Assembly: GCA_947454055.1 (NCBI GenBank)
Contig: CANGIS010000016.1
Span: 1-56,699, forward strand
DNA length: 56,699 bases
Source of the DNA: Hyphomicrobiales bacterium
GTDB taxonomy: Bacteria > Pseudomonadota > Alphaproteobacteria > Rhizobiales > Beijerinckiaceae
Direction: 5' to 3'
Below, piece by piece: positions 34,983-43,311 of the stretch. The first letter of the stretch is position 1; every line of letters starts with the position of its first letter. Both the position numbers and the translations under genes were made by a program. The notes beneath the pieces are model-generated. The model saw only the letters and a list, made by a program, of their open reading frames with translations. It made no database searches and was not told the origin of the DNA.

Positions 34983-36452
34983 TTAGCCGACGGAGCCTTC
35001 AAGGCTGATCGAGATGAGCTTTTGCGCCTCAACCGCGAATTCCATCGGCAGTTGCTGCAGGACGTCTTTCACGAAGCCATTGACGATCAATGCCGTGGCC
35101 TCTTCCGCTGAAAGTCCGCGCTGGCGGCAATAGAACATCTGCTCTTCGGAAATCTTCGATGTCGTCGCCTCGTGCTCAAACACCGCGCTCGCATTTTTGC
35201 TCTCGAGATAGGGCACCGTATGCGCGCCGCATTGCTCGCCGATCAGCAGACTATCGCAATTGGTGAAATTGCGCGCATTGCTGGCCTTGCGATGTGCCGA
35301 TACCTGCCCGCGATAGGTATTCTGCGAACGCCCCGCCGAAATGCCCTTCGAGATAATCCGGCTCGTCGTGTTCTTGCCGAGATGGATCATCTTGGTGCCG
35401 CTATCGACCTGCTGCATCCCGTTGGACACGGCAATCGAATAGAACTCGCCGCGCGAATTATCGCCGCGCAAAATGCAGCTTGGATATTTCCAAGTAATCG
35501 CCGAACCTGTTTCCACCTGCGTCCAGCTGATCTTGGAATTGGCCCCGCGGCAATCGCCGCGCTTCGTCACGAAATTGTAGATGCCACCCTTGCCGTCGGC
35601 GTCGCCCGGATACCAATTCTGCACGGTCGAATATTTGATCTCGGCATCGTCCATCGTCACGAGTTCGACGACAGCCGCATGGAGCTGGTTCTCGTCGCGT
35701 TGCGGCGCAGTGCAGCCTTCAAGATAGGACACATAAGAGCCCTTCTCGGCGATGATCAGCGTGCGTTCGAACTGGCCGGTATTTTTCTCGTTGATCCGGA
35801 AATAGGTCGACAATTCCATCGGGCAACGCACGCCCTCGGGAATGTAGACGAACGAACCATCGGTAAACACGGCACAGTTCAGCGTCGCATAATAATTATC
35901 CGTCACGGGCACAACGGTGCCGAGATATTTCCGAACCAATTCCGGATGCTCTTTGATCGCTTCCGAGATCGAGCAGAAGATCACGCCGGCCTTTTTCAGC
36001 TCTTCCTTGAAGGTTGTCACCACCGATACGCTGTCAAACACCGCATCAACTGCCACCTTGGACGTGGTCACACCCGCCAGAATTTCCTGCTCGCGCAGCG
36101 GAATACCGAGTTTCTTATAGGCATCGAGAATGGCCGGGTCGACTTCATCCAGCGTCTTGGGGGCGGCGTTCAGCTTGGGCGCCGCATAATAATAGGATTC
36201 GTTGAAGTCGATTTGCGGATAATGCACCCGCGCCCAAGTGGGCTCGGTCATGGTCAGCCAACGCTTATAGGCATCAAGCCGCCATTCGAGCATCCATTCA
36301 GGCTCGCCCTTTTTGGCCGAGATGAAGCGGACAATATCCTCGGACAGACCCTTTGGGGCCTTGTCGACCTCCAGATCGGTCGAAAACCCATATTTATACT
36401 GGTCGACATCGAGCGTTTTTACCTGCTCAACGGTCTCTTTAACGGCTACCAT
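34983..36452 (-). CDS. sufB: Fe-S assembly scaffold protein SufB
   Basis: The main scaffold subunit of the SUF system, 489 residues. Recognisable blocks are [20 protein letters not shown] near the N-terminus, [36 protein letters not shown] and [20 protein letters not shown], whose cysteine aligns with the SufB cluster-ligand region. GGGAGAG precedes the ATG. It follows a NifS-type desulfurase gene by 70 bp on the same strand, so the operon has two desulfurases. Confidence 0.97.
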   Translation of the reverse strand: MVAVKETVEQVKTLDVDQYKYGFSTDLEVDKAPKGLSEDIVRFISAKKGEPEWMLEWRLDAYKRWLTMTEPTWARVHYPQIDFNESYYYAAPKLNAAPKTLDEVDPAILDAYKKLGIPLREQEILAGVTTSKVAVDAVFDSVSVVTTFKEELKKAGVIFCSISEAIKEHPELVRKYLGTVVPVTDNYYATLNCAVFTDGSFVYIPEGVRCPMELSTYFRINEKNTGQFERTLIIAEKGSYVSYLEGCTAPQRDENQLHAAVVELVTMDDAEIKYSTVQNWYPGDADGKGGIYNFVTKRGDCRGANSKISWTQVETGSAITWKYPSCILRGDNSRGEFYSIAVSNGMQQVDSGTKMIHLGKNTTSRIISKGISAGRSQNTYRGQVSAHRKASNARNFTNCDSLLIGEQCGAHTVPYLESKNASAVFEHEATTSKISEEQMFYCRQRGLSAEEATALIVNGFVKDVLQQLPMEFAVEAQKLISISLEGSVG

Positions 36453-36522
36453 CTATCTCTCCCGACAAACTGGCTTCAAGGGCCAAGCGTCTTAAAGGGT
36501 CACACAACCTATTATCATTCTT

Positions 36523-37701
36523 TCACGCCGCACGCGATCGCGACTTTAACCGTTTCAAGAGTGTTTCGAGCGCCGAGGCCAAACGGATCACATCTTCCGG
36601 TCGATTATTCCATCCAAAACTCACCCGGAGCGCGCCTGTTAGCATATCGGACGAAATACCCATAGCTTCAAGGACATGAGAACGCTTCACTTTACCCGAC
36701 GAACAGGCCGAGCCTGACGACAAGGCCACGCCGCCCAGATCAAACCCCATCAAAGCCGTCTCGGCCGAAAGTCCCGGCACAGCAAAGGCTAGCGTATTGG
36801 GCAGGCGGAGCGTACCGGCACCAAAGATCATCGCATCGGGTGCACAGGCAACGATTGCAGCCTCTGCCTCGTCCCGCAGCGCTCGCAAACGGACGGACTC
36901 GGAGGATAGCGCCGCCATCACAACGCCTGCCGCCGCGCCAAAGCCCGCAATGCCCGCGACATTTTCGGTGCCAGCGCGGGCGCCGCGCTCCTGCCCTCCG
37001 CCGCGAAGCATCTTGTCCGCGATCGAAATTCCGCCCGACCGCAAAACGAGCGCACCCACGCCCTGCGGTCCGCCAATTTTGTGCGCGGACAGGGCAACCA
37101 TATCGGCGCCTGCCGTCACCTGATCAAGCGGCAATTTGCCTGCCACCTGCACCGCATCGCAATGCAATAATCCGCCATGCACATGCACAAGCCGGGAAAC
37201 CTCGGCAATCGGCTGCACGATGCCCGTCTCGCTATTGGCCGCCTGGATCGCCACCAGAGCACGGCCACCCGCAGCCTCAATCCGTTTCAGCCGCTCCTCA
37301 AGTTCGCTCGCCCGAACGATACCGGCGCCATCGACACCAAGACGTTCCGCCTGAGCGGAGGGAAAACGATGGCCTTCCAGAACGCAGACATGCTCTACTG
37401 CGCTCACCAGACAATGGGTAATAGGCCGCTGATCACTTCCGATCTGCAAGCCGGGTGTCAGGGCCAGATTATTGGCTTCTGTGCCGCCGCCCGTAAAAAC
37501 AACATCCCTTGCAGACCCGCCGCAGAGATTGGCTACCGCATCGCGAGCGGCATCAAGCATTCCCCGCGCCTTCCGGCCTTCGGCATGGACGGATGAAGCA
37601 TTGCCCACCAGATCAAATGCGGCAAGCATAGCCGAACGCGCCTCGGGCCTGAGCGGCGAGGTCGCATTATGGTCCAGATAGAGGCGCTGATCGGTCGTCA
37701 T
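36523..37701 (-). CDS. Cysteine desulfurase, NifS/IscS type I
   Basis: A PLP-dependent desulfurase of 392 residues, first gene of the suf operon. LYLDHNATSPLRPEA opens the fold, Lys208 in LSAHKIGGPQGVGAL binds PLP, and Cys333 in LSSGSACSSGKVKRS is the persulfide residue on the longer, mobile type I loop. That loop separates it from the type II SufS six genes' distance downstream. ATG 37701 is the natural start; a longer frame to 37818 crosses the promoter region. An iron-control palindrome lies about 140 bp upstream. No iscR, rirA or iscU gene is adjacent. Confidence 0.93.
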   Translation of the reverse strand: MTTDQRLYLDHNATSPLRPEARSAMLAAFDLVGNASSVHAEGRKARGMLDAARDAVANLCGGSARDVVFTGGGTEANNLALTPGLQIGSDQRPITHCLVSAVEHVCVLEGHRFPSAQAERLGVDGAGIVRASELEERLKRIEAAGGRALVAIQAANSETGIVQPIAEVSRLVHVHGGLLHCDAVQVAGKLPLDQVTAGADMVALSAHKIGGPQGVGALVLRSGGISIADKMLRGGGQERGARAGTENVAGIAGFGAAAGVVMAALSSESVRLRALRDEAEAAIVACAPDAMIFGAGTLRLPNTLAFAVPGLSAETALMGFDLGGVALSSGSACSSGKVKRSHVLEAMGISSDMLTGALRVSFGWNNRPEDVIRLASALETLLKRLKSRSRAA

Positions 37702-37842
37702 CGTGCTGCCTGTCGTTCTATCGGTCTCGTCCAAGGTCGACGATTTCATCAAAGCCTGCCCCGATAACCGGAAAAGCTTGCAATCGACCCCTGCCGCCGT
37801 GCTAAGAGCCACCCTCACGCAGTTTTACCGTTCAGGTTGGCT

Positions 37843-37859
37843 GTTAGAATTATTCTAAG
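37843..37859. promoter_or_regulatory. Irr-type iron control element (ICE) upstream of the suf operon
   Basis: GTTAGAATTATTCTAAG is a perfect TTAGAA-N3-TTCTAA palindrome. The published Irr/ICE consensus in Rhizobiales is TTTAGAA-N3-TTCTAAA, so 12 of 14 specified bases match. It lies about 142 bp before the start codon of the first suf operon gene and 93 bp before the divergent hydrolase, within the only possible promoter region of the operon. Irr is a haem-responsive Fur-family regulator; repression of suf at low haem or iron would be logical. No regulator gene is in the window. Confidence 0.72.
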
Positions 37860-37951
37860 GGTTTTGGCGCTGCGACTTATTCAAGTCAAGCATTTTGCCC
37901 GATATCGGACATTCAAAGGACGCGCGGCTTAGCGCGAGGGGTGGGACACGA

Positions 37952-38608
37952 ATGCCAGAGGTCATTTTCACAGGACCAGCCGGTCGGATCGAAGGACGCT
38001 ATAACCAATCCAAGACCAAGGGCGCACCGATCGCGATCATCCTTCATCCGCACCCGCAATTCGGCGGCACGATGAACAATCCGCTGGTTTATTCGCTCTA
38101 TTACTCGTTTTTAGAGCGCGGCTTCTCGACCTTGCGCTTCAATTTCCGTGGTGTCGGTCGCAGCCAGGGGGCGTTTGACCACGGCTCCGGCGAATTATCG
38201 GATGCCGCCGCTGCGCTCGATTGGGCCCAAGCCATCAACCCGGATGCACGCGCCTGCTGGATCACCGGCATTTCATTTGGCGCATGGATCGGCATGCAGC
38301 TCTTGATGCGCCGTCCGGAAATTGAGGGCTTTATCTCGATCGCAGCACCAGCCAACCGGTTTGATTTTTCTTTTCTCGCGCCCTGCCCGTCCTCGGGCCT
38401 CTTTGTACATGGCACGCTGGACCGCGTCGCCCCATCCAAAGAAGTCATTCCGATCATCGAGAAGGTCAAGACACAGAAGGGCATACAGCTCGAACACCAG
38501 ATGGTGGAGGGAGCCAATCACTTCTTCGAGAACAAGGTCGATGAATTGATGAAGGTGGTCGATACCTATCTGGACAAGCGCCTCGGCCCGAAAGAAATCA
38601 CCCGCTGA
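37952..38608 (+). CDS. Alpha/beta hydrolase
   Basis: A soluble alpha/beta hydrolase of 218 residues. The oxyanion/N-terminal block is LHPHPQFGGTMNN (31-43), the nucleophile elbow is TGISFGAW with Ser108, and Asp157 in GTLDRVAP and His190 in GANHFFE complete the triad. Proteins of this compact type are widespread in alphaproteobacteria and lack a known substrate. ATG 37952 is chosen because conserved sequence begins at once (MPEVIFTGPAGRIEG). It is divergent from the suf operon, a pairing that may be conserved in related genomes, and ends at a strong terminator. Confidence 0.9.
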   Translation: MPEVIFTGPAGRIEGRYNQSKTKGAPIAIILHPHPQFGGTMNNPLVYSLYYSFLERGFSTLRFNFRGVGRSQGAFDHGSGELSDAAAALDWAQAINPDARACWITGISFGAWIGMQLLMRRPEIEGFISIAAPANRFDFSFLAPCPSSGLFVHGTLDRVAPSKEVIPIIEKVKTQKGIQLEHQMVEGANHFFENKVDELMKVVDTYLDKRLGPKEITR

Positions 38609-38626
38609 ATTCTTTTTATTGATCTT

Positions 38627-38665
38627 AAAAAAAGCCGCGCAACCAGAAGGTTGCGCGGCTTTTTT
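38627..38665. terminator. Bidirectional intrinsic terminator between hydrolase and rne
   Basis: GCCGCGCAACC (38634-38644) pairs perfectly with GGTTGCGCGGC (38649-38659) over an AGAA loop, flanked by seven A on the left and six T on the right. It serves the hydrolase gene on the plus strand and rne on the minus strand. Confidence 0.94.
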
Positions 38666-38689
38666 AATGATCCAGATCGGGCGAAGCGT

Positions 38690-41314
38690 TTAGCCGCCCA
38701 GAGTGGCCTTGGCTTTAGCCCACCAACCGCCCTTTTTGGGCTTATTGGGATCGGTGATCACCACAGCTTCCGTCGTAATCTCCTCGGGGAGCGAAGCAGC
38801 CACGGGTTCTGATGCAACCACAGTACGCGCTGCCGGTTCTGCAACCGGAGCCGCAGGAACAGCACCTTCGTCAACAGCAACAGCCGTTACTTTTGGCTTG
38901 CGCGGAGCGCGTGGCTTTTTCACCGGAACAGCAGGTACTTCTACCTCAACGACCGCTTCTGGCACCGCTGCAACCTCGATATCTACCGAAGCAATTGGCG
39001 CCTCAAGAGGCTCGGATCCCGCGTGATCCTCGCCTTCGGCGCCATCAACGGCCAAGACCTCGCCCTCCGGACGATCCTTGCGTCCGTTACGACGGCCACC
39101 CCGACGGCCGCGACGACGCCGTCCGGCCTCGCCTTCGCCATTGGGCTTGTCGGTGACTTCGTGCTCGGCAATGATTTCACCGTCTTCGCCAATCACATGC
39201 GTTCCCGTAAAGGGTGCACCCGAAACGGAAGGTTGCGGCGCATCGAGCGGCATCGGAGCCGAACCATCAGCAGGACGCTCGCCATTTTGACCACCCCGCC
39301 GACGACGACGCCGGCGTCTGCGCCGCCCACCTTCGCCAGCCTCACCCTCGCCGCGTGCCTCCGACGAACGCTCGCCACGGCCATCATCATCCTCGTCGCC
39401 CGAACGCTCGGCCTCCGAGACCTCTTCTTCTTCCTCGATCTCATCTTCGACGTCGTCGGGTTCAGGCTCTTCCGCAGGGATAAAGCCTGCCGGATTCATC
39501 GGACGCGCAATCTGCACATCCCCAGGCATCACAATCTCGCCGCGCTCGACACTGAACGGATGGGTACCCGTCAGTCCATCATCCGCCATTACCGTGATGT
39601 TGACGAGGAAGGTCTCTTCCAGACTTCTCAGATGCATCCGCTTCTGGTTCAGCACATAGAGCGCAATATCGCTGCGTGCCTTCACGGTAACGTGATGCGT
39701 CGCGCTCTTCAGCAGCAATTCTTCAACCGAGCGAAGCACATGCAGCGCTACCGATGGCGTCGCACGAACCATACCCGCACCCGCGCAATGCGGGCAAAGC
39801 ACGGTAGAGCCTTCAAGAACACCCGTACGAATGCGCTGGCGTGACATTTCCATCAGGCCGAACGGCGATATTCTGCCAACTTGGATCCGCGCGCGGTCAT
39901 TCTTGAGCGCATCTTTCAAACGCCGTTCAACCGCACGGTTGTTCCGGTTCTCTTCCATGTCGATGAAATCGATCACGATCAGACCGGCCAGATCGCGCAA
40001 CCTTAATTGCCGGGCCACTTCATCGGCAGCCTCAAGATTGGTCCGTGCGGCCGTGTCTTCGATATTGTGTTCGCGGGTCGAACGACCGGAGTTCACGTCA
40101 ATGGCAACCAAAGCTTCCGTTTGGTTGATGACGATATAGCCGCCCGATTTCAGCGTGACCTGCGACGAGAACATCGCATCGAGCTGGGCTTCAACCCCGA
40201 ATTTGGCGAAAATCGGCGTTGTTTCGCGATACGGCTTCACATTCTTGGCATGGCTCGGCATGAGCATGCGCATGAAGTCCTTCGCGTCCTTATAGGACTC
40301 TTCGCCTGCGACGATAACTTCATCAATATCTTTGTTATATAAATCGCGGATCGCTCGTTTGACGAGCGAGCCTTCCTCATACACCAGCATCGGTGCCGTG
40401 GATTGTAGCGTCGTTTCACGAACGGTTTCCCAGGCGCGCATCAAATATTCAAAGTCGCGCTTGATTTCAGGCTTGGTCCGCGCCGCACCGGCTGTACGCA
40501 GAATGACCCCCATGCCGTCCGGAACCTCAAGCTCCTGAGCAATGGTCTTTAACCGCTTGCGGTCCGCAATATTGGTAATTTTACGAGAAATACCGCCGCC
40601 ACGTCCGGTATTGGGCATCAGCACCGAATAACGTCCGGCCAGCGACAGGTAGGTAGTAAGCGCTGCGCCCTTGTTACCGCGCTCTTCCTTGACCACCTGA
40701 ACCAGCAAAATCTGGCGCCGCTTGATGACTTCCTGAATTTTGTACTGGCGACGCGATTGGCGTGGGCGATCATGCACGTCTTCAAGGGCATCGCCCCCGC
40801 CAACCTGCTCAATCGTCTGATCATCGTCGGATCCGACTTCGATCGGACCTTGACCGTTTTCTTCATCGGTTCCGTCAGCAATAATCTCGCCTTCGGCTCC
40901 TTCGACGATTTCACCGCTTACCGTTTCGGCGGAGGCTGCCTCTTTGGCCTTACCGCGACCGCGGCCGCGTGAAGGCTTGGCTGCCTTTGCGGGCTTTTCA
41001 TCGTCGCCGAAATCGGCATCGCGATCAGCACGCATATCTTCCGCAAGGAGTGCCTCGCGGTCAGCAACCGGAATTTGATAATAATCAGGGTGAATTTCGC
41101 TGAACGCTAAAAAGCCATGGCGATTGCCGCCATATTCAATAAACGCCGCTTGGAGCGATGGCTCCACCCGGGTCACTTTGGCAAGATAGATATTGCCCCG
41201 AAGTTGTTTTCTATTCGCCGCTTCGAAATCGAATTCTTCGACGCGGTTACCTCTGACGACGACGACCCGGGTTTCTTCCGGATGCGACGCATCGATCAGC
41301 ATTTTGTTGGCCAT
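38690..41314 (-). CDS. rne: Ribonuclease E
   Basis: The main endoribonuclease of RNA decay and processing, 874 residues, and scaffold of the degradosome. The S1 RNA-binding region (about 36-230) is split by a charged insert at roughly 95-185, a feature of alphaproteobacterial RNase E. The DNase I-like site has Asp406 in AIDVNSGRS and Asp452 in DFIDMEENRNN, which bind Mg. The zinc-link is CPHC (507-510). After residue 615 comes a disordered acidic then arginine-rich tail with an uninterrupted Arg run, then Ala/Val/Pro-rich sequence ending in KKGGWWAKAKATLGG, a likely partner-binding end. It is preceded by a long leader, which fits 5'-UTR-based autoregulation known in other bacteria. Confidence 0.96.
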   Translation of the reverse strand: MANKMLIDASHPEETRVVVVRGNRVEEFDFEAANRKQLRGNIYLAKVTRVEPSLQAAFIEYGGNRHGFLAFSEIHPDYYQIPVADREALLAEDMRADRDADFGDDEKPAKAAKPSRGRGRGKAKEAASAETVSGEIVEGAEGEIIADGTDEENGQGPIEVGSDDDQTIEQVGGGDALEDVHDRPRQSRRQYKIQEVIKRRQILLVQVVKEERGNKGAALTTYLSLAGRYSVLMPNTGRGGGISRKITNIADRKRLKTIAQELEVPDGMGVILRTAGAARTKPEIKRDFEYLMRAWETVRETTLQSTAPMLVYEEGSLVKRAIRDLYNKDIDEVIVAGEESYKDAKDFMRMLMPSHAKNVKPYRETTPIFAKFGVEAQLDAMFSSQVTLKSGGYIVINQTEALVAIDVNSGRSTREHNIEDTAARTNLEAADEVARQLRLRDLAGLIVIDFIDMEENRNNRAVERRLKDALKNDRARIQVGRISPFGLMEMSRQRIRTGVLEGSTVLCPHCAGAGMVRATPSVALHVLRSVEELLLKSATHHVTVKARSDIALYVLNQKRMHLRSLEETFLVNITVMADDGLTGTHPFSVERGEIVMPGDVQIARPMNPAGFIPAEEPEPDDVEDEIEEEEEVSEAERSGDEDDDGRGERSSEARGEGEAGEGGRRRRRRRRRRGGQNGERPADGSAPMPLDAPQPSVSGAPFTGTHVIGEDGEIIAEHEVTDKPNGEGEAGRRRRGRRGGRRNGRKDRPEGEVLAVDGAEGEDHAGSEPLEAPIASVDIEVAAVPEAVVEVEVPAVPVKKPRAPRKPKVTAVAVDEGAVPAAPVAEPAARTVVASEPVAASLPEEITTEAVVITDPNKPKKGGWWAKAKATLGG

Positions 41315-41945
41315 GAGACTCTCTCGATGGCGCCTGCTCTTGATCGTTCAGAACCCCTGCATACAAAACGGGGCACGACCGCATATCACTAGCGGCCTTG
41401 CGGCGATTCAGGAAAAGGGTCGGGAAAGATGACAAAGCGGCGCCCTGTTGACGCCCGTTGCGGGCGAAGGGTTGACACGCTGAAAGAGGGGAACGGACCA
41501 GAAGGGACCGCCGAATTGCACGCGGTTGCGAAAGAGCAACCCCTTTCGTACAATCATCGCGGTACCGGTAAGCCTGGCTCACGTCACACACCTCATCTGA
41601 ACTGGCCGTCGGTCGGCCAAGAGAATAAACCCTCGCACCGTACGGCATTGTATTACACAGAACAGCGGACGCCTTAGAGCGCGCCGCCGGTCATGCAGAC
41701 TGTCCGGTGAATTGGCGCGCCGGATCAAAAATCCGAAATTCCATCCCTTGCGGGGGGAACGCGCCGATCGGTCTTGACGACCCAATCGGTGTTTGCACAC
41801 CTATAGATAGAGCGCGATGGCCCTGTTTGGCAAGAGCATTGCTCCTTGGTGAGTCCATGTTGCCTAAATGCAACGGATTATAACCGCCATTTTTAAGCCT
41901 CACCCTCTTGCGACACCCTTCTTAACATGAGATTCGAAAGCCAAG
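41315..41945. promoter_or_regulatory. Long intergenic region: rne leader and divergent promoters
   Basis: A 631-bp gap without a convincing gene between rne and the divergent murein amidase. Hairpins that would be part of an rne leader include GCCCG-TTG-CGGGC (41454-41466) and GGTTGC-N6-GCAACC (41524-41541). An AT-rich stretch near 41875-41900 precedes the amidase. RNase E controls its own mRNA through a structured 5' UTR in enterobacteria, so a similar role is possible here. Short open frames on both strands have no start signals or protein character. Confidence 0.45.
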
Positions 41946-43193
41946 ATGGGTAGACGCGGAATGAAACGATTCGGAAAATGCGCTCGGGCGGGATTTTCTG
42001 CCCTAACCGTGGCCGTAGCCGTTCTGTGCTTCGATCATTCGGCTAAAGCGGCTCCGATCATTGCCGACATCCAGATCGCTTCGGGTGCCACGTCGGCTAC
42101 CATCCGCCTGATTGCCTCCGAGCAGGTACAACTCACTACTTTCGTGCTCAACAATCCCGACCGCCTCGTTGTCGAGGGCCCCGGCATCAACTTTCAATTG
42201 CCGCCCGAAAGTGGACGAGGCGATGGGCCTATTGCATCTTATAGGTTCGGCACGGTCTCGCCCGAACATAGCAGGATCGTCTTTGAACTGACTCGCCCCG
42301 CTCTACCGGGCGACTTTACCTTGACGCCGACAATGGGTGGCGGCGCCTTTGCCATTTCCCTCAATCTAACCAATTCCGACCGGCAAAGCTTTGATCGGGC
42401 CGCTGATGGCGCAGCGCAAGCCCGACTGAAACTGGAAAACAGTTCCAGTCCCTCGTCCCAAACGCTCATTGATACGCGTCCATTGATCGTGATTGATCCG
42501 GGTCATGGCGGCAACGATCTGGGTGCAACGGGTGCAACCGGACTGTTCGAGAAAGATGTCGTTCTGGCTTTTTCATTAGCGCTAGCAAAGAAAATCGAGG
42601 CGCAGGGGCTTTGTCGCGTGGCTCTCACGCGGGTTCAAGACGTGTTTATCCCGCTTGACGAGCGCGTCAAATTCGCTCGTCAACATGGTGCCGATGTCTT
42701 TTTGTCGATCCACGGCGATACTATTACTGCCAGCACCGATATTCGCGGTGCAACGGTGTATGTGGGTGATGAAAAATCGTCCGATGCGGATGCAGCCAAG
42801 GTTGCGGAATATGAGAACAGGGCTGATTCGAATGGTGGCGTGGCGGTTTTGCCGTCTGATTCGAGCATTTCTGACATTCTGGGCGATCTGACCCTTCGTG
42901 AAACCCGCATCCGCTCCAATCGGTTGGCACGCGAACTGGTAACCCGAATAGCCGATACGGTACATCTCAATCATAATCCGCTACGTGCCGCAGGCTTTCG
43001 GGTACTCCGCGCCTTTGATATTCCTGCCGCCCTGATCGAAATCGGCTATATGTCGAGCAAATCGGATCTCGAACAATTGAGATCACCCGAATGGACGGAC
43101 CGCATGACAAGCCGGATAGCCGACGCGCTCAGTGATTTTCTGCTCCAAAGCGGTTCATCCCCCCGCCCGGCTCCCAAATTGGCGCAGCCCTGA
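41946..43193 (+). CDS. amiC: N-acetylmuramoyl-L-alanine amidase (AMIN + Amidase_3)
   Basis: A periplasmic zinc amidase that cuts the bond between muramic acid and the peptide stem, used in daughter-cell separation. Of 415 residues, the first 35 are a signal peptide (MKRFGK core, hydrophobic AVAVLCF, cleavage near AKA-AP). An AMIN domain follows (about 38-140), which directs AmiC-type enzymes to septal murein. The Amidase_3 domain starts near 178 with IVIDPGHGGNDLGATG (zinc His). FLSIHGDTI carries the second zinc His; many relatives have HAD. ALIEIGYMS holds the catalytic Glu. Met1 or Met6 could be the start. It is followed by the PBP1A gene after 118 bp, a conserved order in Rhizobiales. Confidence 0.9.
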   Translation: MGRRGMKRFGKCARAGFSALTVAVAVLCFDHSAKAAPIIADIQIASGATSATIRLIASEQVQLTTFVLNNPDRLVVEGPGINFQLPPESGRGDGPIASYRFGTVSPEHSRIVFELTRPALPGDFTLTPTMGGGAFAISLNLTNSDRQSFDRAADGAAQARLKLENSSSPSSQTLIDTRPLIVIDPGHGGNDLGATGATGLFEKDVVLAFSLALAKKIEAQGLCRVALTRVQDVFIPLDERVKFARQHGADVFLSIHGDTITASTDIRGATVYVGDEKSSDADAAKVAEYENRADSNGGVAVLPSDSSISDILGDLTLRETRIRSNRLARELVTRIADTVHLNHNPLRAAGFRVLRAFDIPAALIEIGYMSSKSDLEQLRSPEWTDRMTSRIADALSDFLLQSGSSPRPAPKLAQP

Positions 43194-43311
43194 TTTCTGC
43201 CACATTCGGACGCCATCAAGCGGGCCGGTTTGAAATTGCGCTTCGAACCGATTAGATGAAGTTCCGCCCGCGACCTTGGGCTAATCTCCTCGACGGAATT
43301 GTTCTGATTTC

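Noticed and set aside
31606-36665. Very long open frames antisense to sufS (31606-33051) and sufB (35172-36665)
   Set aside because: They mirror conserved genes on the other strand, have no family motifs and arise from codon bias in GC-rich coding sequence.
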